DNA of 6,164 bases, from contig JANMQK010000189.1 of assembly GCA_031370485.1 (NCBI GenBank), positions 1 to 6,164 of the forward strand. The letters are read 5' to 3'. This stretch comes from JANMQK01 sp031370485 (GTDB taxonomy: Bacteria > Acidobacteriota > Polarisedimenticolia > Gp22-AA2). Numbering within the stretch: the stretch's first letter is position 1; each line of letters begins with the position of its first letter. A program made the position numbers and the translations under genes. Positions 1 through 5,931 of the stretch are shown here, one piece after another. Below the pieces are notes generated by a model. That model did no database searches. It saw nothing but the letters and a program-made list of their open reading frames with translations, and was not told the DNA's origin.

Positions 1-288
1 CTGGGGATCCTGGAGCGACCGGAGCAACGGGTCAAGGAGCCGGAACAGTTCCGGGTCATGCTCCACAACGACGACTACACGACGATGGAGTTCGTGCTGG
101 AGATCCTGGAGCAGGTGTTCCAGAAGAGCCCCGCCGAGGCGTACCGCGTCATGATGAAGGTCCACCTCGAGGGGCACGGCGTCGCCGGGACCTATCCGCA
201 CGAGGTGGCCGAGACCAAGGTCCACACGGTCCATGAGCTGGCGCGGCAGAACGGCTTTCCGCTGCGGGCAAGCCTCGAGGAGGCGTGA
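1..288 (+). CDS. clpS: ATP-dependent Clp protease adaptor ClpS (5' end outside window)
   Basis: ClpS binds proteins bearing bulky hydrophobic N-terminal residues (N-degrons) and hands them to the N-domain of ClpA for degradation by ClpAP in the cytosol. The reading frame is open from base 1, giving 95 visible residues. The family core is complete: HNDDYTTMEFV at visible residues 22-32, the MMKVH segment, GVAGTYPHEVAETKV, and a C-terminal NGFPLRASLEE. By alignment from memory with E. coli ClpS, the N-degron pocket residues are present: Asn-Asp-Asp, the Met gatekeeper after TT, the Val of MEFV, and the Met and His of MMKVH. The ATG at 58 cannot be the true start, because it would remove the first core beta strand (EQFRVML). 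No ATG, GTG or TTG lies in frame between base 1 and 57, so the start is off the left edge. The stop TGA is 7 bases before clpA, implying co-transcription. Confidence 0.95.
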   Translation: MGILERPEQRVKEPEQFRVMLHNDDYTTMEFVLEILEQVFQKSPAEAYRVMMKVHLEGHGVAGTYPHEVAETKVHTVHELARQNGFPLRASLEEA

Positions 289-295
289 AGCGACG

Positions 296-2656
296 ATGAC
301 GTTTAGCCCTTCCGTGGAACGGGTCCTGTCGATCGCCTTCCGCGAGGCGGTGTCGCGGCGGCACACCCACCTGACGCTCGAGCACCTGCTGTTCGTCCTA
401 GCCCACGATCCGGAGGGTGAGAAGATCCTGACCGCCTGCGGCGCCGACCTGCCGGCGCTCAGCCAGGCGCTCGCGAAATACCTCGATACCTCGGTCGAGA
501 CCTTCCCGCCGAACCGCGAGAGCGAGCCGCAGCAGACGCTGGCCTTCCGGCGGGCGCTGCAGATCGCCGTGCTGCACGTCCAGAGCGCGGGCCGGTCCGA
601 GGTGCGCGAAGGAGACCTGTTCGCCGCCATCCTGCAGCAGCCGCGCACCAAGGCGGCGCAACTCCTGGCGGCGCAGGGAATCACCCGGCTGGATGTCCTG
701 AACTATATCTCCCACGGCATCGGCAAGGTGCCGCTCGGCCCGTCCGTGGGGCCGCAGGGCGGCGAGGGGGAGCCGGGAGCGGCCGGCGGCGTGGGGATGG
801 AAGGCGCGGGGCGGGCGCGCGATCCGCTTGGCGCCTACACGCTCAACCTGACGGAGGAAGCCCGGGCCGGGAGGCTCGACCCGCTCATCGGCCGGACGTC
901 CGAGCTGCGGCGGACGATGGAGATCCTCTGCCGCCGCCGGAAGAACAACCCGGTGTTCGTCGGCGAGGCGGGGGTCGGTAAGACCGCTCTGGCCGAGGGT
1001 CTCGCCTTGAGGCTCATCGGTAGCGAGGCGGAGCCGGTGCCTGCCCTGCTCGACGGGGCGGAGATCTTCTCCCTCGACACGGGGGCCCTGCTGGCCGGGA
1101 CGCGCTACCGCGGCGATTTCGAGGAACGGCTCAAGGCGGTCCTCGCGGCCCTCGAAAGGCGGACCAGGCCGATCCTGTTCATCGACGAGATCCACTCGAC
1201 CGTCGGCGCGGGCGCCACCACCGGCGGCACCCTCGACCTGGCGACGCTCATCAAGCCGGTCCTGACCGCCGGGCGGCTCCGGGTCATCGGGTCGACGACC
1301 TTCGAGGACTTCAAGCAGATCGAGCGAGACCGAGCCATGGCGCGCCGCCTGCAGAAGGTCGTCGTCGAGGAGCCGTCGGTCGAGGAGACGGTGCAGATCC
1401 TCAAGGGACTGCGGGGGCGCTACCAGGACCACCATCAGGTCGTCTACACCGACGCGGCGCTCGAGGCGGCCGCCCGGCTCGCCAAGAGGCACCTGCGCGA
1501 TCACCGCCTGCCGGACACGGCGATTGACCTCATCGACGAGGCGGGAGCGTCGCTGCGGCTCAAGGAGGGCACGGTGCCCCAGGACAAGACGGCCGGAGAG
1601 CCGCCGGCCGCACCGCCGCTCGTCGTGGACGCCGACGCCATCGAGGCGGTCGTCGCCCGCATGGCGCACATCCCCGAGAGCCAGGCCTCGGTCAACGACC
1701 GGGCGCGGCTTCGGAGGCTCGAAGAGTCGCTGCGGCGCGTCGTGTTCGGGCAGGAGGACGCGGTCCACCAGGTGGCGGGCGCGATCAAGCGCTCGCGCGC
1801 GGGACAGGGTACGCCGGAGCGGCCGGCCGGCTGCTTCCTGTTCACGGGTCCGACGGGTGTCGGGAAGACCGAGCTGGCGAAGCAGCTGGCGCTTCACCTC
1901 GGCAACGAGTTCATCCGCTTCGACATGAGCGAGTACATGGAAAAGCACACCGTGGCGCGGCTCATCGGCGCCCCGCCGGGGTACGTGGGCTTCGACCAGG
2001 GGGGGCTGCTGGTCGACGCCGTCCGCAAGCACCCCTACAGCGTCGTGCTGCTCGACGAGATCGAGAAGGCGCACCCCGACATCTTCAACGTCCTGCTTCA
2101 AGTGATGGACCACGCGACGCTGACCGACAACACGGGGCGCAAGGCCGACTTCACGCAGTCGGTGGTCATCATGACGTCCAACGCGGGGAGCCGCGAGATG
2201 AGCGAGGCCGCCATCGGTTTCGCGCCGGAGGAGGGGAAGGCGGCCGAGGGCGCGCGCGAGAGAATCGCGAGGGTCCGTTCGAAGAAGGCCATCGAGAAGC
2301 TGTTCAGTCCCGAGTTCCGGAACCGGCTCGACGCCGTCGTCCCGTTCAAGCCGCTCAGCCTCGACGTGATGGAGTCGATCGTCGAGAAGTTCATCCTGCA
2401 GCTTGAATCACAGCTCACCGAGCGGCGGGTCGCGATCACGCTCGAGCCGGAGGCCAGGGCCTGGCTCGCGAAGAAGGGATACGACCCCGTCTACGGCGCC
2501 CGGCCGCTCGGCCGGGTGATCCAGACGGTCGTGCGGGATCCCCTGACCGACGAGATCCTCTTCGGCCGGCTGGAGCGTGGGGGGACCGTACGCATCGGCC
2601 TGCGCGACGGGGCCCTCGACTTCAGCTTCGAACCCGCCCTGACCGTTCCCGCCTGA
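296..2656 (+). CDS. clpA: ATP-dependent Clp protease ATP-binding subunit ClpA
   Basis: ClpA is the hexameric AAA+ unfoldase that threads substrates into ClpP. The protein has 786 residues (E. coli ClpA has 758). The N-domain spans about 1-142, followed by a Gly-rich linker at 143-175. The first AAA+ module has Walker A GEAGVGKT (223-230), Walker B ILFIDE (D297/E298) and pore loop RYRG (Y271). The second has Walker A GPTGVGKT (518-525), Walker B VVLLDE (D587/E588), pore loop GYVG (Y563), arginine-finger region FRNR (674-677) and sensor-2 GAR (734-736). An IGF tripeptide at 640-642 matches the ClpP-docking loop. There is no coiled-coil M domain between the modules, which excludes ClpB and ClpC. 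I chose the ATG at 296: GAGGAGG at 277-283 precedes it by 12 bases, and the N-domain starts there in the family. The in-frame ATG at 233 would add 21 residues that merely read clpS in another frame. All catalytic residues are intact. No clpP is visible in the window. Confidence 0.97.
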   Translation: MTFSPSVERVLSIAFREAVSRRHTHLTLEHLLFVLAHDPEGEKILTACGADLPALSQALAKYLDTSVETFPPNRESEPQQTLAFRRALQIAVLHVQSAGRSEVREGDLFAAILQQPRTKAAQLLAAQGITRLDVLNYISHGIGKVPLGPSVGPQGGEGEPGAAGGVGMEGAGRARDPLGAYTLNLTEEARAGRLDPLIGRTSELRRTMEILCRRRKNNPVFVGEAGVGKTALAEGLALRLIGSEAEPVPALLDGAEIFSLDTGALLAGTRYRGDFEERLKAVLAALERRTRPILFIDEIHSTVGAGATTGGTLDLATLIKPVLTAGRLRVIGSTTFEDFKQIERDRAMARRLQKVVVEEPSVEETVQILKGLRGRYQDHHQVVYTDAALEAAARLAKRHLRDHRLPDTAIDLIDEAGASLRLKEGTVPQDKTAGEPPAAPPLVVDADAIEAVVARMAHIPESQASVNDRARLRRLEESLRRVVFGQEDAVHQVAGAIKRSRAGQGTPERPAGCFLFTGPTGVGKTELAKQLALHLGNEFIRFDMSEYMEKHTVARLIGAPPGYVGFDQGGLLVDAVRKHPYSVVLLDEIEKAHPDIFNVLLQVMDHATLTDNTGRKADFTQSVVIMTSNAGSREMSEAAIGFAPEEGKAAEGARERIARVRSKKAIEKLFSPEFRNRLDAVVPFKPLSLDVMESIVEKFILQLESQLTERRVAITLEPEARAWLAKKGYDPVYGARPLGRVIQTVVRDPLTDEILFGRLERGGTVRIGLRDGALDFSFEPALTVPA

Positions 2657-2737
2657 GTACCACCCGGTTCAACGCCCGTCGTCCGCGCTTTCTCGCGTCT
2701 GGATCTGGCGGGAGGGGACCGGGGCGGCCGGGAATAT

Positions 2738-3319
2738 CTAGCCGACGGTGCCACCGCGCTCGAGGAGGAGGATCACGAGGAGGTCGTTGCGGCCGTCGGC
2801 CGCCAGGGCCAGCGGCGTGAAACCGCTCTTGTCTTTGGCGTTGACCTCGGCGCCGCGGTCGAGAAGCGTCTCGGCGACGGCGATGTGGCGGTTGGCGGCC
2901 GCGGCGTGCAGCGGGGTGATCTCGCGGCCGAAGCGCTCGTTTTTCGATCGGGCGTTCACGTCGGCGCCGCCATCGAGGAGGATCTCCGCGATCTCCTTCC
3001 GCCCGAAAAAGGCGGCCAGGTGCAGCGCGGTCCAGCCGTCATGGCTGTAGGCGTTGATCGCTGACGGGTCGCGCGCGAGAATTTCCTGCGTCCGTTCCGC
3101 CATCCCGAGGGCGGCGGACTCGAAGAGGCTCACCTCGGGGGACTTCTCGAGGAGGATCGCGAGCAGGTCCTGCCGTCCGCCGTAGGCGGCGACCAGCACG
3201 GGAGAATCGCCGCTGTCGCTGCGGGCGTTGACGAGCGACGGGTTGCTTTCGAGAAGCGTCGCGACCTTCCCCGCGTCTCCCAGCCTCAGTGCCCTGAAAA
3301 TCTCGGCCTCGGACTCCAT
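2738..3319 (-). CDS. Ankyrin repeat protein
   Basis: This is a cytosolic-looking 193-residue protein made almost entirely of ankyrin repeats, a scaffold for protein-protein binding. Six repeat units can be traced, at about residues 4-34, 36-66, 67-92, 93-125, 126-164 and 165-193. The best matches to the consensus are GWTALHLAAFFGRKEIAEIL with GADVNARS (unit 4), ITPLHAAA with GAEVNAKD (unit 5, with a short insertion before it) and GFTPLALAA (unit 6). Units 1-3 are more divergent. No signal peptide, membrane segment or catalytic domain is visible, so the partner and role are unknown. Upstream in-frame starts exist at 3343 (GTG) and 3325 (ATG). I prefer the ATG at 3319, because AGGAG (3326-3330) lies 6 bases before it, and the GTG at 3343 would fall upstream of the predicted transcript start. 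The gene is convergent with clpA and lies 77 bases downstream of the M23 gene on the same strand. Confidence 0.9.
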   Translation of the reverse strand: MESEAEIFRALRLGDAGKVATLLESNPSLVNARSDSGDSPVLVAAYGGRQDLLAILLEKSPEVSLFESAALGMAERTQEILARDPSAINAYSHDGWTALHLAAFFGRKEIAEILLDGGADVNARSKNERFGREITPLHAAAANRHIAVAETLLDRGAEVNAKDKSGFTPLALAADGRNDLLVILLLERGGTVG

Positions 3320-3343
3320 ACGCATCTCCTCTCGACGGCGCAC

Positions 3344-3373
3344 AGCCTAACCGCCCTTCACGTCCGCCGTCAA
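3344..3373 (-). promoter_or_regulatory. Putative sigma70-type promoter for the ankyrin gene
   Basis: Read on the minus strand, TTGACG (3368-3373, five of six matches to the -35 consensus) is followed after 18 bases by TAGGCT (3344-3349). The latter keeps the key T, A and final T of a -10 box but matches only three of six positions. Transcription would begin near 3337, leaving a leader of about 17 bases that contains the AGGAG ribosome binding site for the ATG at 3319. It lies in the gap after the M23 gene and suggests the ankyrin gene can be expressed independently. Support is pattern only. Confidence 0.4.
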
Positions 3374-3396
3374 GGAGGACCGGTACGAGGATTGTC

Positions 3397-4341
3397 TCAG
3401 CGGGGGAGGACGGTGGCCTGTGCGGGGCGAGGAGCAGCCTTTCCCGGTGGTGCGGCCCGCGCCGTCAGGGAGCCTGAGTCGAGGAGGGGCAGGGGATTCA
3501 CCGCGCGGCCGTCGCGGCGCACCTCGAAATGAAGATGGGTGCCGCGGGCGTTGCCGGTCCGTCCGACACGGGCGATTTCCTGGCCCTGCCGGACCGTCTG
3601 TCCCGGCTTGACGAGAATACAGTCGGCGTGGGCGTAGAGGGTCGACAGGCCGTGGCCATGGTCGATGACGATCACGCGGCCGTACTGGCGCTCCGATCGG
3701 GCCTCGACCACCGTGCCGGTAGCTGCGGCCAGAATCCGATCCCCCATGTCGCCGTCGATGTCGATGCCTGCGTGAAGCGCCTCCCGGCCCCGCGCCCCGA
3801 ACCCCGAGGTGATCGCACCGCGCAGCGGCCACGCGAGCCCGGGCGCCGAGGGCGCGGCCGGGGTCAGCGGACGGGACACTCCGGGTATCCGTATGGCGGT
3901 CCCCTCCGGAATCGTCGTCGGGTCGGTGATGCGGTTCGCCCGCATCAGGTCCGCCAGTGGAACGCGGTAGGCCCGGGCAAGTGAATAGAGGGTCATGCCA
4001 CGCTCCAGCCGGTGGTACACGGGGCTGGCCGTCGCGACCCCGGGAGCCTTCCGCGCCACGCGGCGCGCTGCCGGCCGGCTGGGAAGAACGGTCCCCTCGG
4101 CGAGATCCTCGGCGACGACGGCGGGCTCTTCCCCCAGTGTCGTGACCGGGTCCCCCCCCTGCGGCACCGGCGACTGAATCGGCGCGGCGGATCGGACCGC
4201 CGGCTCCGCGCGAGGAGGCGCGGTCGCAGGCCGGTAGGCAGCCCTTCCGCCGCACCCCGATGACGAAAACGCAACCGTCCCGAGGAGGATGAGGAGGGGG
4301 AATGGGATGAGTCGAGCAGGACCGGCTCGGGCTCGCATCAT
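3397..4341 (-). CDS. LysM domain / M23 family metallopeptidase lipoprotein (NlpD-like)
   Basis: This is a predicted envelope protein of 314 residues that binds and probably cuts peptidoglycan cross-links. A signal sequence (hydrophobic stretch LIPFPLLILLGTVAF, 11-25) ends in SSSGC, giving a likely lipidated Cys30. The lipobox is imperfect because Ser sits at -3. A Pro/Ala-rich linker (about 31-106) is followed by a LysM domain (108-153, ending in GTAIRIPG) and an M23 (LytM) domain (about 168-286). The M23 metal ligands are all present: H190 and D194 in HAGID, and H271 in HLHFE. The catalytic histidines H238 (LYAH) and H269 are also present. E. coli NlpD and EnvC, which have this layout or role, lack such residues and act as amidase activators, so this copy may be an active endopeptidase. 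The start ATG (4341) has a tandem ATG next to it and no good ribosome binding site (only TTAAAG directly before it). A G8 run (coding strand) lies in the linker. Confidence 0.93.
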   Translation of the reverse strand: MMRARAGPARLIPFPLLILLGTVAFSSSGCGGRAAYRPATAPPRAEPAVRSAAPIQSPVPQGGDPVTTLGEEPAVVAEDLAEGTVLPSRPAARRVARKAPGVATASPVYHRLERGMTLYSLARAYRVPLADLMRANRITDPTTIPEGTAIRIPGVSRPLTPAAPSAPGLAWPLRGAITSGFGARGREALHAGIDIDGDMGDRILAAATGTVVEARSERQYGRVIVIDHGHGLSTLYAHADCILVKPGQTVRQGQEIARVGRTGNARGTHLHFEVRRDGRAVNPLPLLDSGSLTARAAPPGKAAPRPAQATVLPR

Positions 4342-4393
4342 CTTTAATATTGTTCGAAACGGGGTCCGCCGTCCACTCCCCCCCCTCCGCCGC

Positions 4394-4423
4394 TTGACGA
4401 TTTCGAATCGGCGGGCATATAAA
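4394..4423 (+). promoter_or_regulatory. Putative sigma70-type promoter for the secreted-protein gene
   Basis: TTGACG (4394-4399) and TATAAA (4418-4423) each match five of six consensus positions and are separated by 18 bases. Transcription would start near 4430, about 25 bases before the ATG at 4455. In DNA this GC-rich such a pair is unlikely to be casual. Its spacer is largely taken up by a palindrome at 4398-4410, so it may be regulated. Confidence 0.65.
4398..4410. promoter_or_regulatory. Operator-like palindrome in the promoter spacer
   Basis: CGATT-TCG-AATCG is a perfect inverted repeat with 5-base arms and a 3-base centre. It overlaps the last two bases of the -35 box and the first part of the spacer, where a bound repressor would block RNA polymerase. 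No regulator gene is visible in the window, so this is structural evidence only. Confidence 0.4.
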
Positions 4424-4454
4424 GAGAGGGTAAATCCAAGCTAGGCGGTAGAGC

Positions 4455-5843
4455 ATGAAGGGCAGGTTCCGGTTCCTCCGGCAGGATGCCGCGGCGCTCG
4501 CCGTTTTCGCCCTCCTCTCGGGCGAGGCCGCCGCCCAAACGATAAGGTCGTTCCAGATCCAGCCGCCGGCGCCGACGACCGGCGATCGGGTGACGCTGCG
4601 GGCGGTCGTGGCCTTCCCCGAGGACTGCGGATGGCAGGCCAGCGGAGGGATTGGCTTCGGGACGCAGGAGGAGATGGGCGAAATTCCCGGATGGGGGCTT
4701 GATCTGCTCGTCTCCCGGGCGTCCGGGTCCTGCAAGCCGGTCCCGGTCCAGATCCCGGTTGAACTGGATCTCGGCAACCTCCCCGTCGCCGCGGGCCCCG
4801 GCATCCTGCGGCTTCTTGTTGACAGCCTGTACATCGAAAAGCGCGCCTTCCAGATGACCGTGGCCGCGGGACCGGCGCCGGGCTGGGCCCAGCCTGCGGC
4901 CCACGGGGGGTTCGAGCGGCTGACCCGGACGATGGGCGTGACCTTCGATCCCGAGGGGCAGCTCATCAGCGACGTCCTCAACCACGCGATGATCGTGATC
5001 GACCCGCGTGACGGAGCGGGCCTCAGGGCGTTCGAATCTCCCGCGAGCGGCGACGTCCGCGGGCTGGCCTTCGACGGCACGTTCCTCTACGCCTCCGTTC
5101 TCGACCGTTTCGGACCGAATATCTACCGCCTCGACCTGCAGGGAGGGATCCTGGACGGCTTCCCGAGCCCGGTCGTCAGCGGGAATGTCCGCCCCCTCGA
5201 GAGTCTCGCCGTGCGCGGAGGTGTGCTCTACGGCACCTACGACACCCCGCCGCTGCTTTTCGCCATCGACCCTGTAAGCCATCGCAAACTCTGGGAGCGC
5301 GCGCTGCCGTCGCGAATCTACGGGCTCGACACGATCCCCGAGGGGCTGCTGGGGTCGGACGCCGAGGGCGCGATCTACCTGATCGAGGCCTCGCCCACGG
5401 GGACCGACCTGCTGCTCGGCGACTCCGTTGACGTCGGCATTCCAGGATTCCCCGACATCAGCGCCCTCGCCTACGACGGGCAGGGCATCGTCGCCTGGGA
5501 TCGCAGCCTCAGCATCGCGCGGTCGCTCCGCACGCTGGCCCTCTGGTGGGCGCTCGACGGTTCGCTGCGCAGCTACGTTCCTGAGGGAGGCCGGGACGTC
5601 GACGTGATCCGCGGCGACGTCGGGAACATCGGTTTCGAGGGCTCGTTCATCGGCCTGGGTCCGACCGAGTGCCTGGTTGCCGACGGCCCCGGCGGTGTCG
5701 TCGACAATGAAGACAGGCCGCCGGAGGGGCGGGCCTTTTTCTACCTGGCGCGCTTCCGCACCGTGTCGGCGCTGGACACCTCCTACGGCCGTTCCTTTCC
5801 TCATTCCCTCCGCCGCGTCGATGAGTACGACGCCTGCCCCTGA
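4455..5843 (+). CDS. Secreted Ig-like / beta-propeller-like protein with lineage-type C-terminal tail
   Basis: This is a 462-residue exported protein of unknown function. A Sec signal peptide is clear: basic start MKGRFRFLR, hydrophobic AAALAVFALL, and cleavage after A27 in EAAAQ. Residues 28-137 look like an Ig-like beta sandwich (PPAPTTGDRVTLRAVV, later FQMTV) with a Cys pair, C58 and C93, that could form a disulfide. Residues 155-360 hold about five blade-like repeats spaced 40-47 residues apart: GVTFDPEG, GLAFDGTFLYA, SLAVRGGVLYG, GLDTIPEGLLG and ALAYDGQG. They often end in I-x-(L/I)-D-like strands, as in six- or seven-bladed propellers. Residues 410-462 form a tail (VVDNEDRPPEGRAFFYLARF, then SYG, ending DACP) with C406 and C461 as a second possible pair. 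No enzyme motif is visible. AGGCGG (4443-4448) lies 6 bases before the ATG as a modest ribosome binding site. The gene is divergent from the M23 lipoprotein gene. Confidence 0.85.
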   Translation: MKGRFRFLRQDAAALAVFALLSGEAAAQTIRSFQIQPPAPTTGDRVTLRAVVAFPEDCGWQASGGIGFGTQEEMGEIPGWGLDLLVSRASGSCKPVPVQIPVELDLGNLPVAAGPGILRLLVDSLYIEKRAFQMTVAAGPAPGWAQPAAHGGFERLTRTMGVTFDPEGQLISDVLNHAMIVIDPRDGAGLRAFESPASGDVRGLAFDGTFLYASVLDRFGPNIYRLDLQGGILDGFPSPVVSGNVRPLESLAVRGGVLYGTYDTPPLLFAIDPVSHRKLWERALPSRIYGLDTIPEGLLGSDAEGAIYLIEASPTGTDLLLGDSVDVGIPGFPDISALAYDGQGIVAWDRSLSIARSLRTLALWWALDGSLRSYVPEGGRDVDVIRGDVGNIGFEGSFIGLGPTECLVADGPGGVVDNEDRPPEGRAFFYLARFRTVSALDTSYGRSFPHSLRRVDEYDACP

Positions 5844-5903
5844 CGCTCGGGCCTTTCGTCCGCACCCGAACTCCCCGGCGTTGTGCCGGCCCCGCCCCTG
5901 ACG
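5836..5903 (+). repeat. Ten-base direct repeat GCCCCTGACG, two copies
   Basis: The copies lie at 5836-5845 and 5894-5903, 58 bases apart. The first overlaps the TGA stop of the secreted-protein gene, and the second is the left arm of the inverted repeat before the HD gene. Either copy could pair with the single inverted copy at 5916-5924, or all three could be binding half-sites. Confidence 0.5.
5875..5889 (+). other. Small GC hairpin after the secreted-protein gene
   Basis: CCGGC-GTTGT-GCCGG forms a 5-base-pair stem with a 5-base loop, 31 bases after the stop codon. No T-tract follows, so it is not a standard intrinsic terminator. It might slow polymerase or protect a 3' end. Confidence 0.25.
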
Positions 5904-5909
5904 TATCCT
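5881..5909 (+). promoter_or_regulatory. Putative promoter for the HD-domain gene
   Basis: TTGTGC (5881-5886, three of six matches to -35) and TATCCT (5904-5909, four of six, keeping TAT and the final T) are separated by exactly 17 bases. Transcription would start near 5916, about 16 bases before the ATG at 5932. The -35 is weak, which fits a gene needing an activator, or a chance match. The -10 box lies between the two arms of the inverted repeat described next. Confidence 0.35.
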
Positions 5910-5924
5910 GTCGCCCGTCAGGGG
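5895..5924 (+). promoter_or_regulatory. Inverted repeat flanking the -10 box and covering the ribosome binding site
   Basis: CCCCTGACG (5895-5903) and CGTCAGGGG (5916-5924) are perfect 9-base inverted arms with a 12-base centre. The stem can extend with CCG (5892-5894) and CGG (5927-5929) past a two-G bulge. As DNA, the arms repeat every 21 bases on the same helix face and bracket the -10 candidate, as an operator would. As RNA, the right arm overlaps the AGGGGGG ribosome binding site of the HD gene. A terminator is less likely because no T-run follows. Confidence 0.5.
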
Positions 5925-5931
5925 GGCGGTG

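Larger units (their letters stand above)
4342..4454. promoter_or_regulatory. Divergent intergenic region
   Basis: These 113 bases separate the start codons of the minus-strand M23 gene and the plus-strand secreted-protein gene. They are visibly more AT-rich at both ends than the surrounding genes. They contain the plus-strand promoter described separately, a C8 tract at 4378-4385, and two TTCGAA palindromes at 4353-4358 and 4402-4407, 49 bases apart. For the M23 gene only a weak candidate is visible: TGGACG (plus-strand 4370-4375) with a poor AT-rich -10 over CAATAT. Its promoter is therefore unresolved. Confidence 0.6.

Noticed and set aside
233..295. Upstream ATG start for clpA at 233
   Set aside because: The extra 21 residues overlap clpS in another frame and resemble no ClpA N-terminus. 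The ATG at 296 has a GAGGAGG site and begins at the family N-domain.
398..2113. A 571-codon open frame on the minus strand opposite clpA
   Set aside because: It lies entirely within clpA, whose motifs are unmistakable. Its translation is Arg/Pro/Gly-rich low-complexity with no domain, as expected for an antisense frame in GC-rich DNA.
296..2656. ClpB or ClpC identity for the AAA+ protein
   Set aside because: There is no coiled-coil M domain between the AAA+ modules, a ClpP-docking IGF is present (absent in ClpB), and clpS is directly upstream, all of which fit ClpA.
2657..2737. Possible terminator between the convergent clpA and ankyrin genes
   Set aside because: Only a 4-base-pair stem (CGCG at 2684-2687 and 2694-2697) with no T-tract was found, which is too weak to call. 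I see no gene in this gap.
3347..5080. A 577-codon minus-strand open frame across the M23 gene, the divergent region and the secreted-protein gene
   Set aside because: It crosses a promoter region and two real genes in opposite orientations, and its translation has no recognisable domain. The M23 gene in another frame explains the coding signal.
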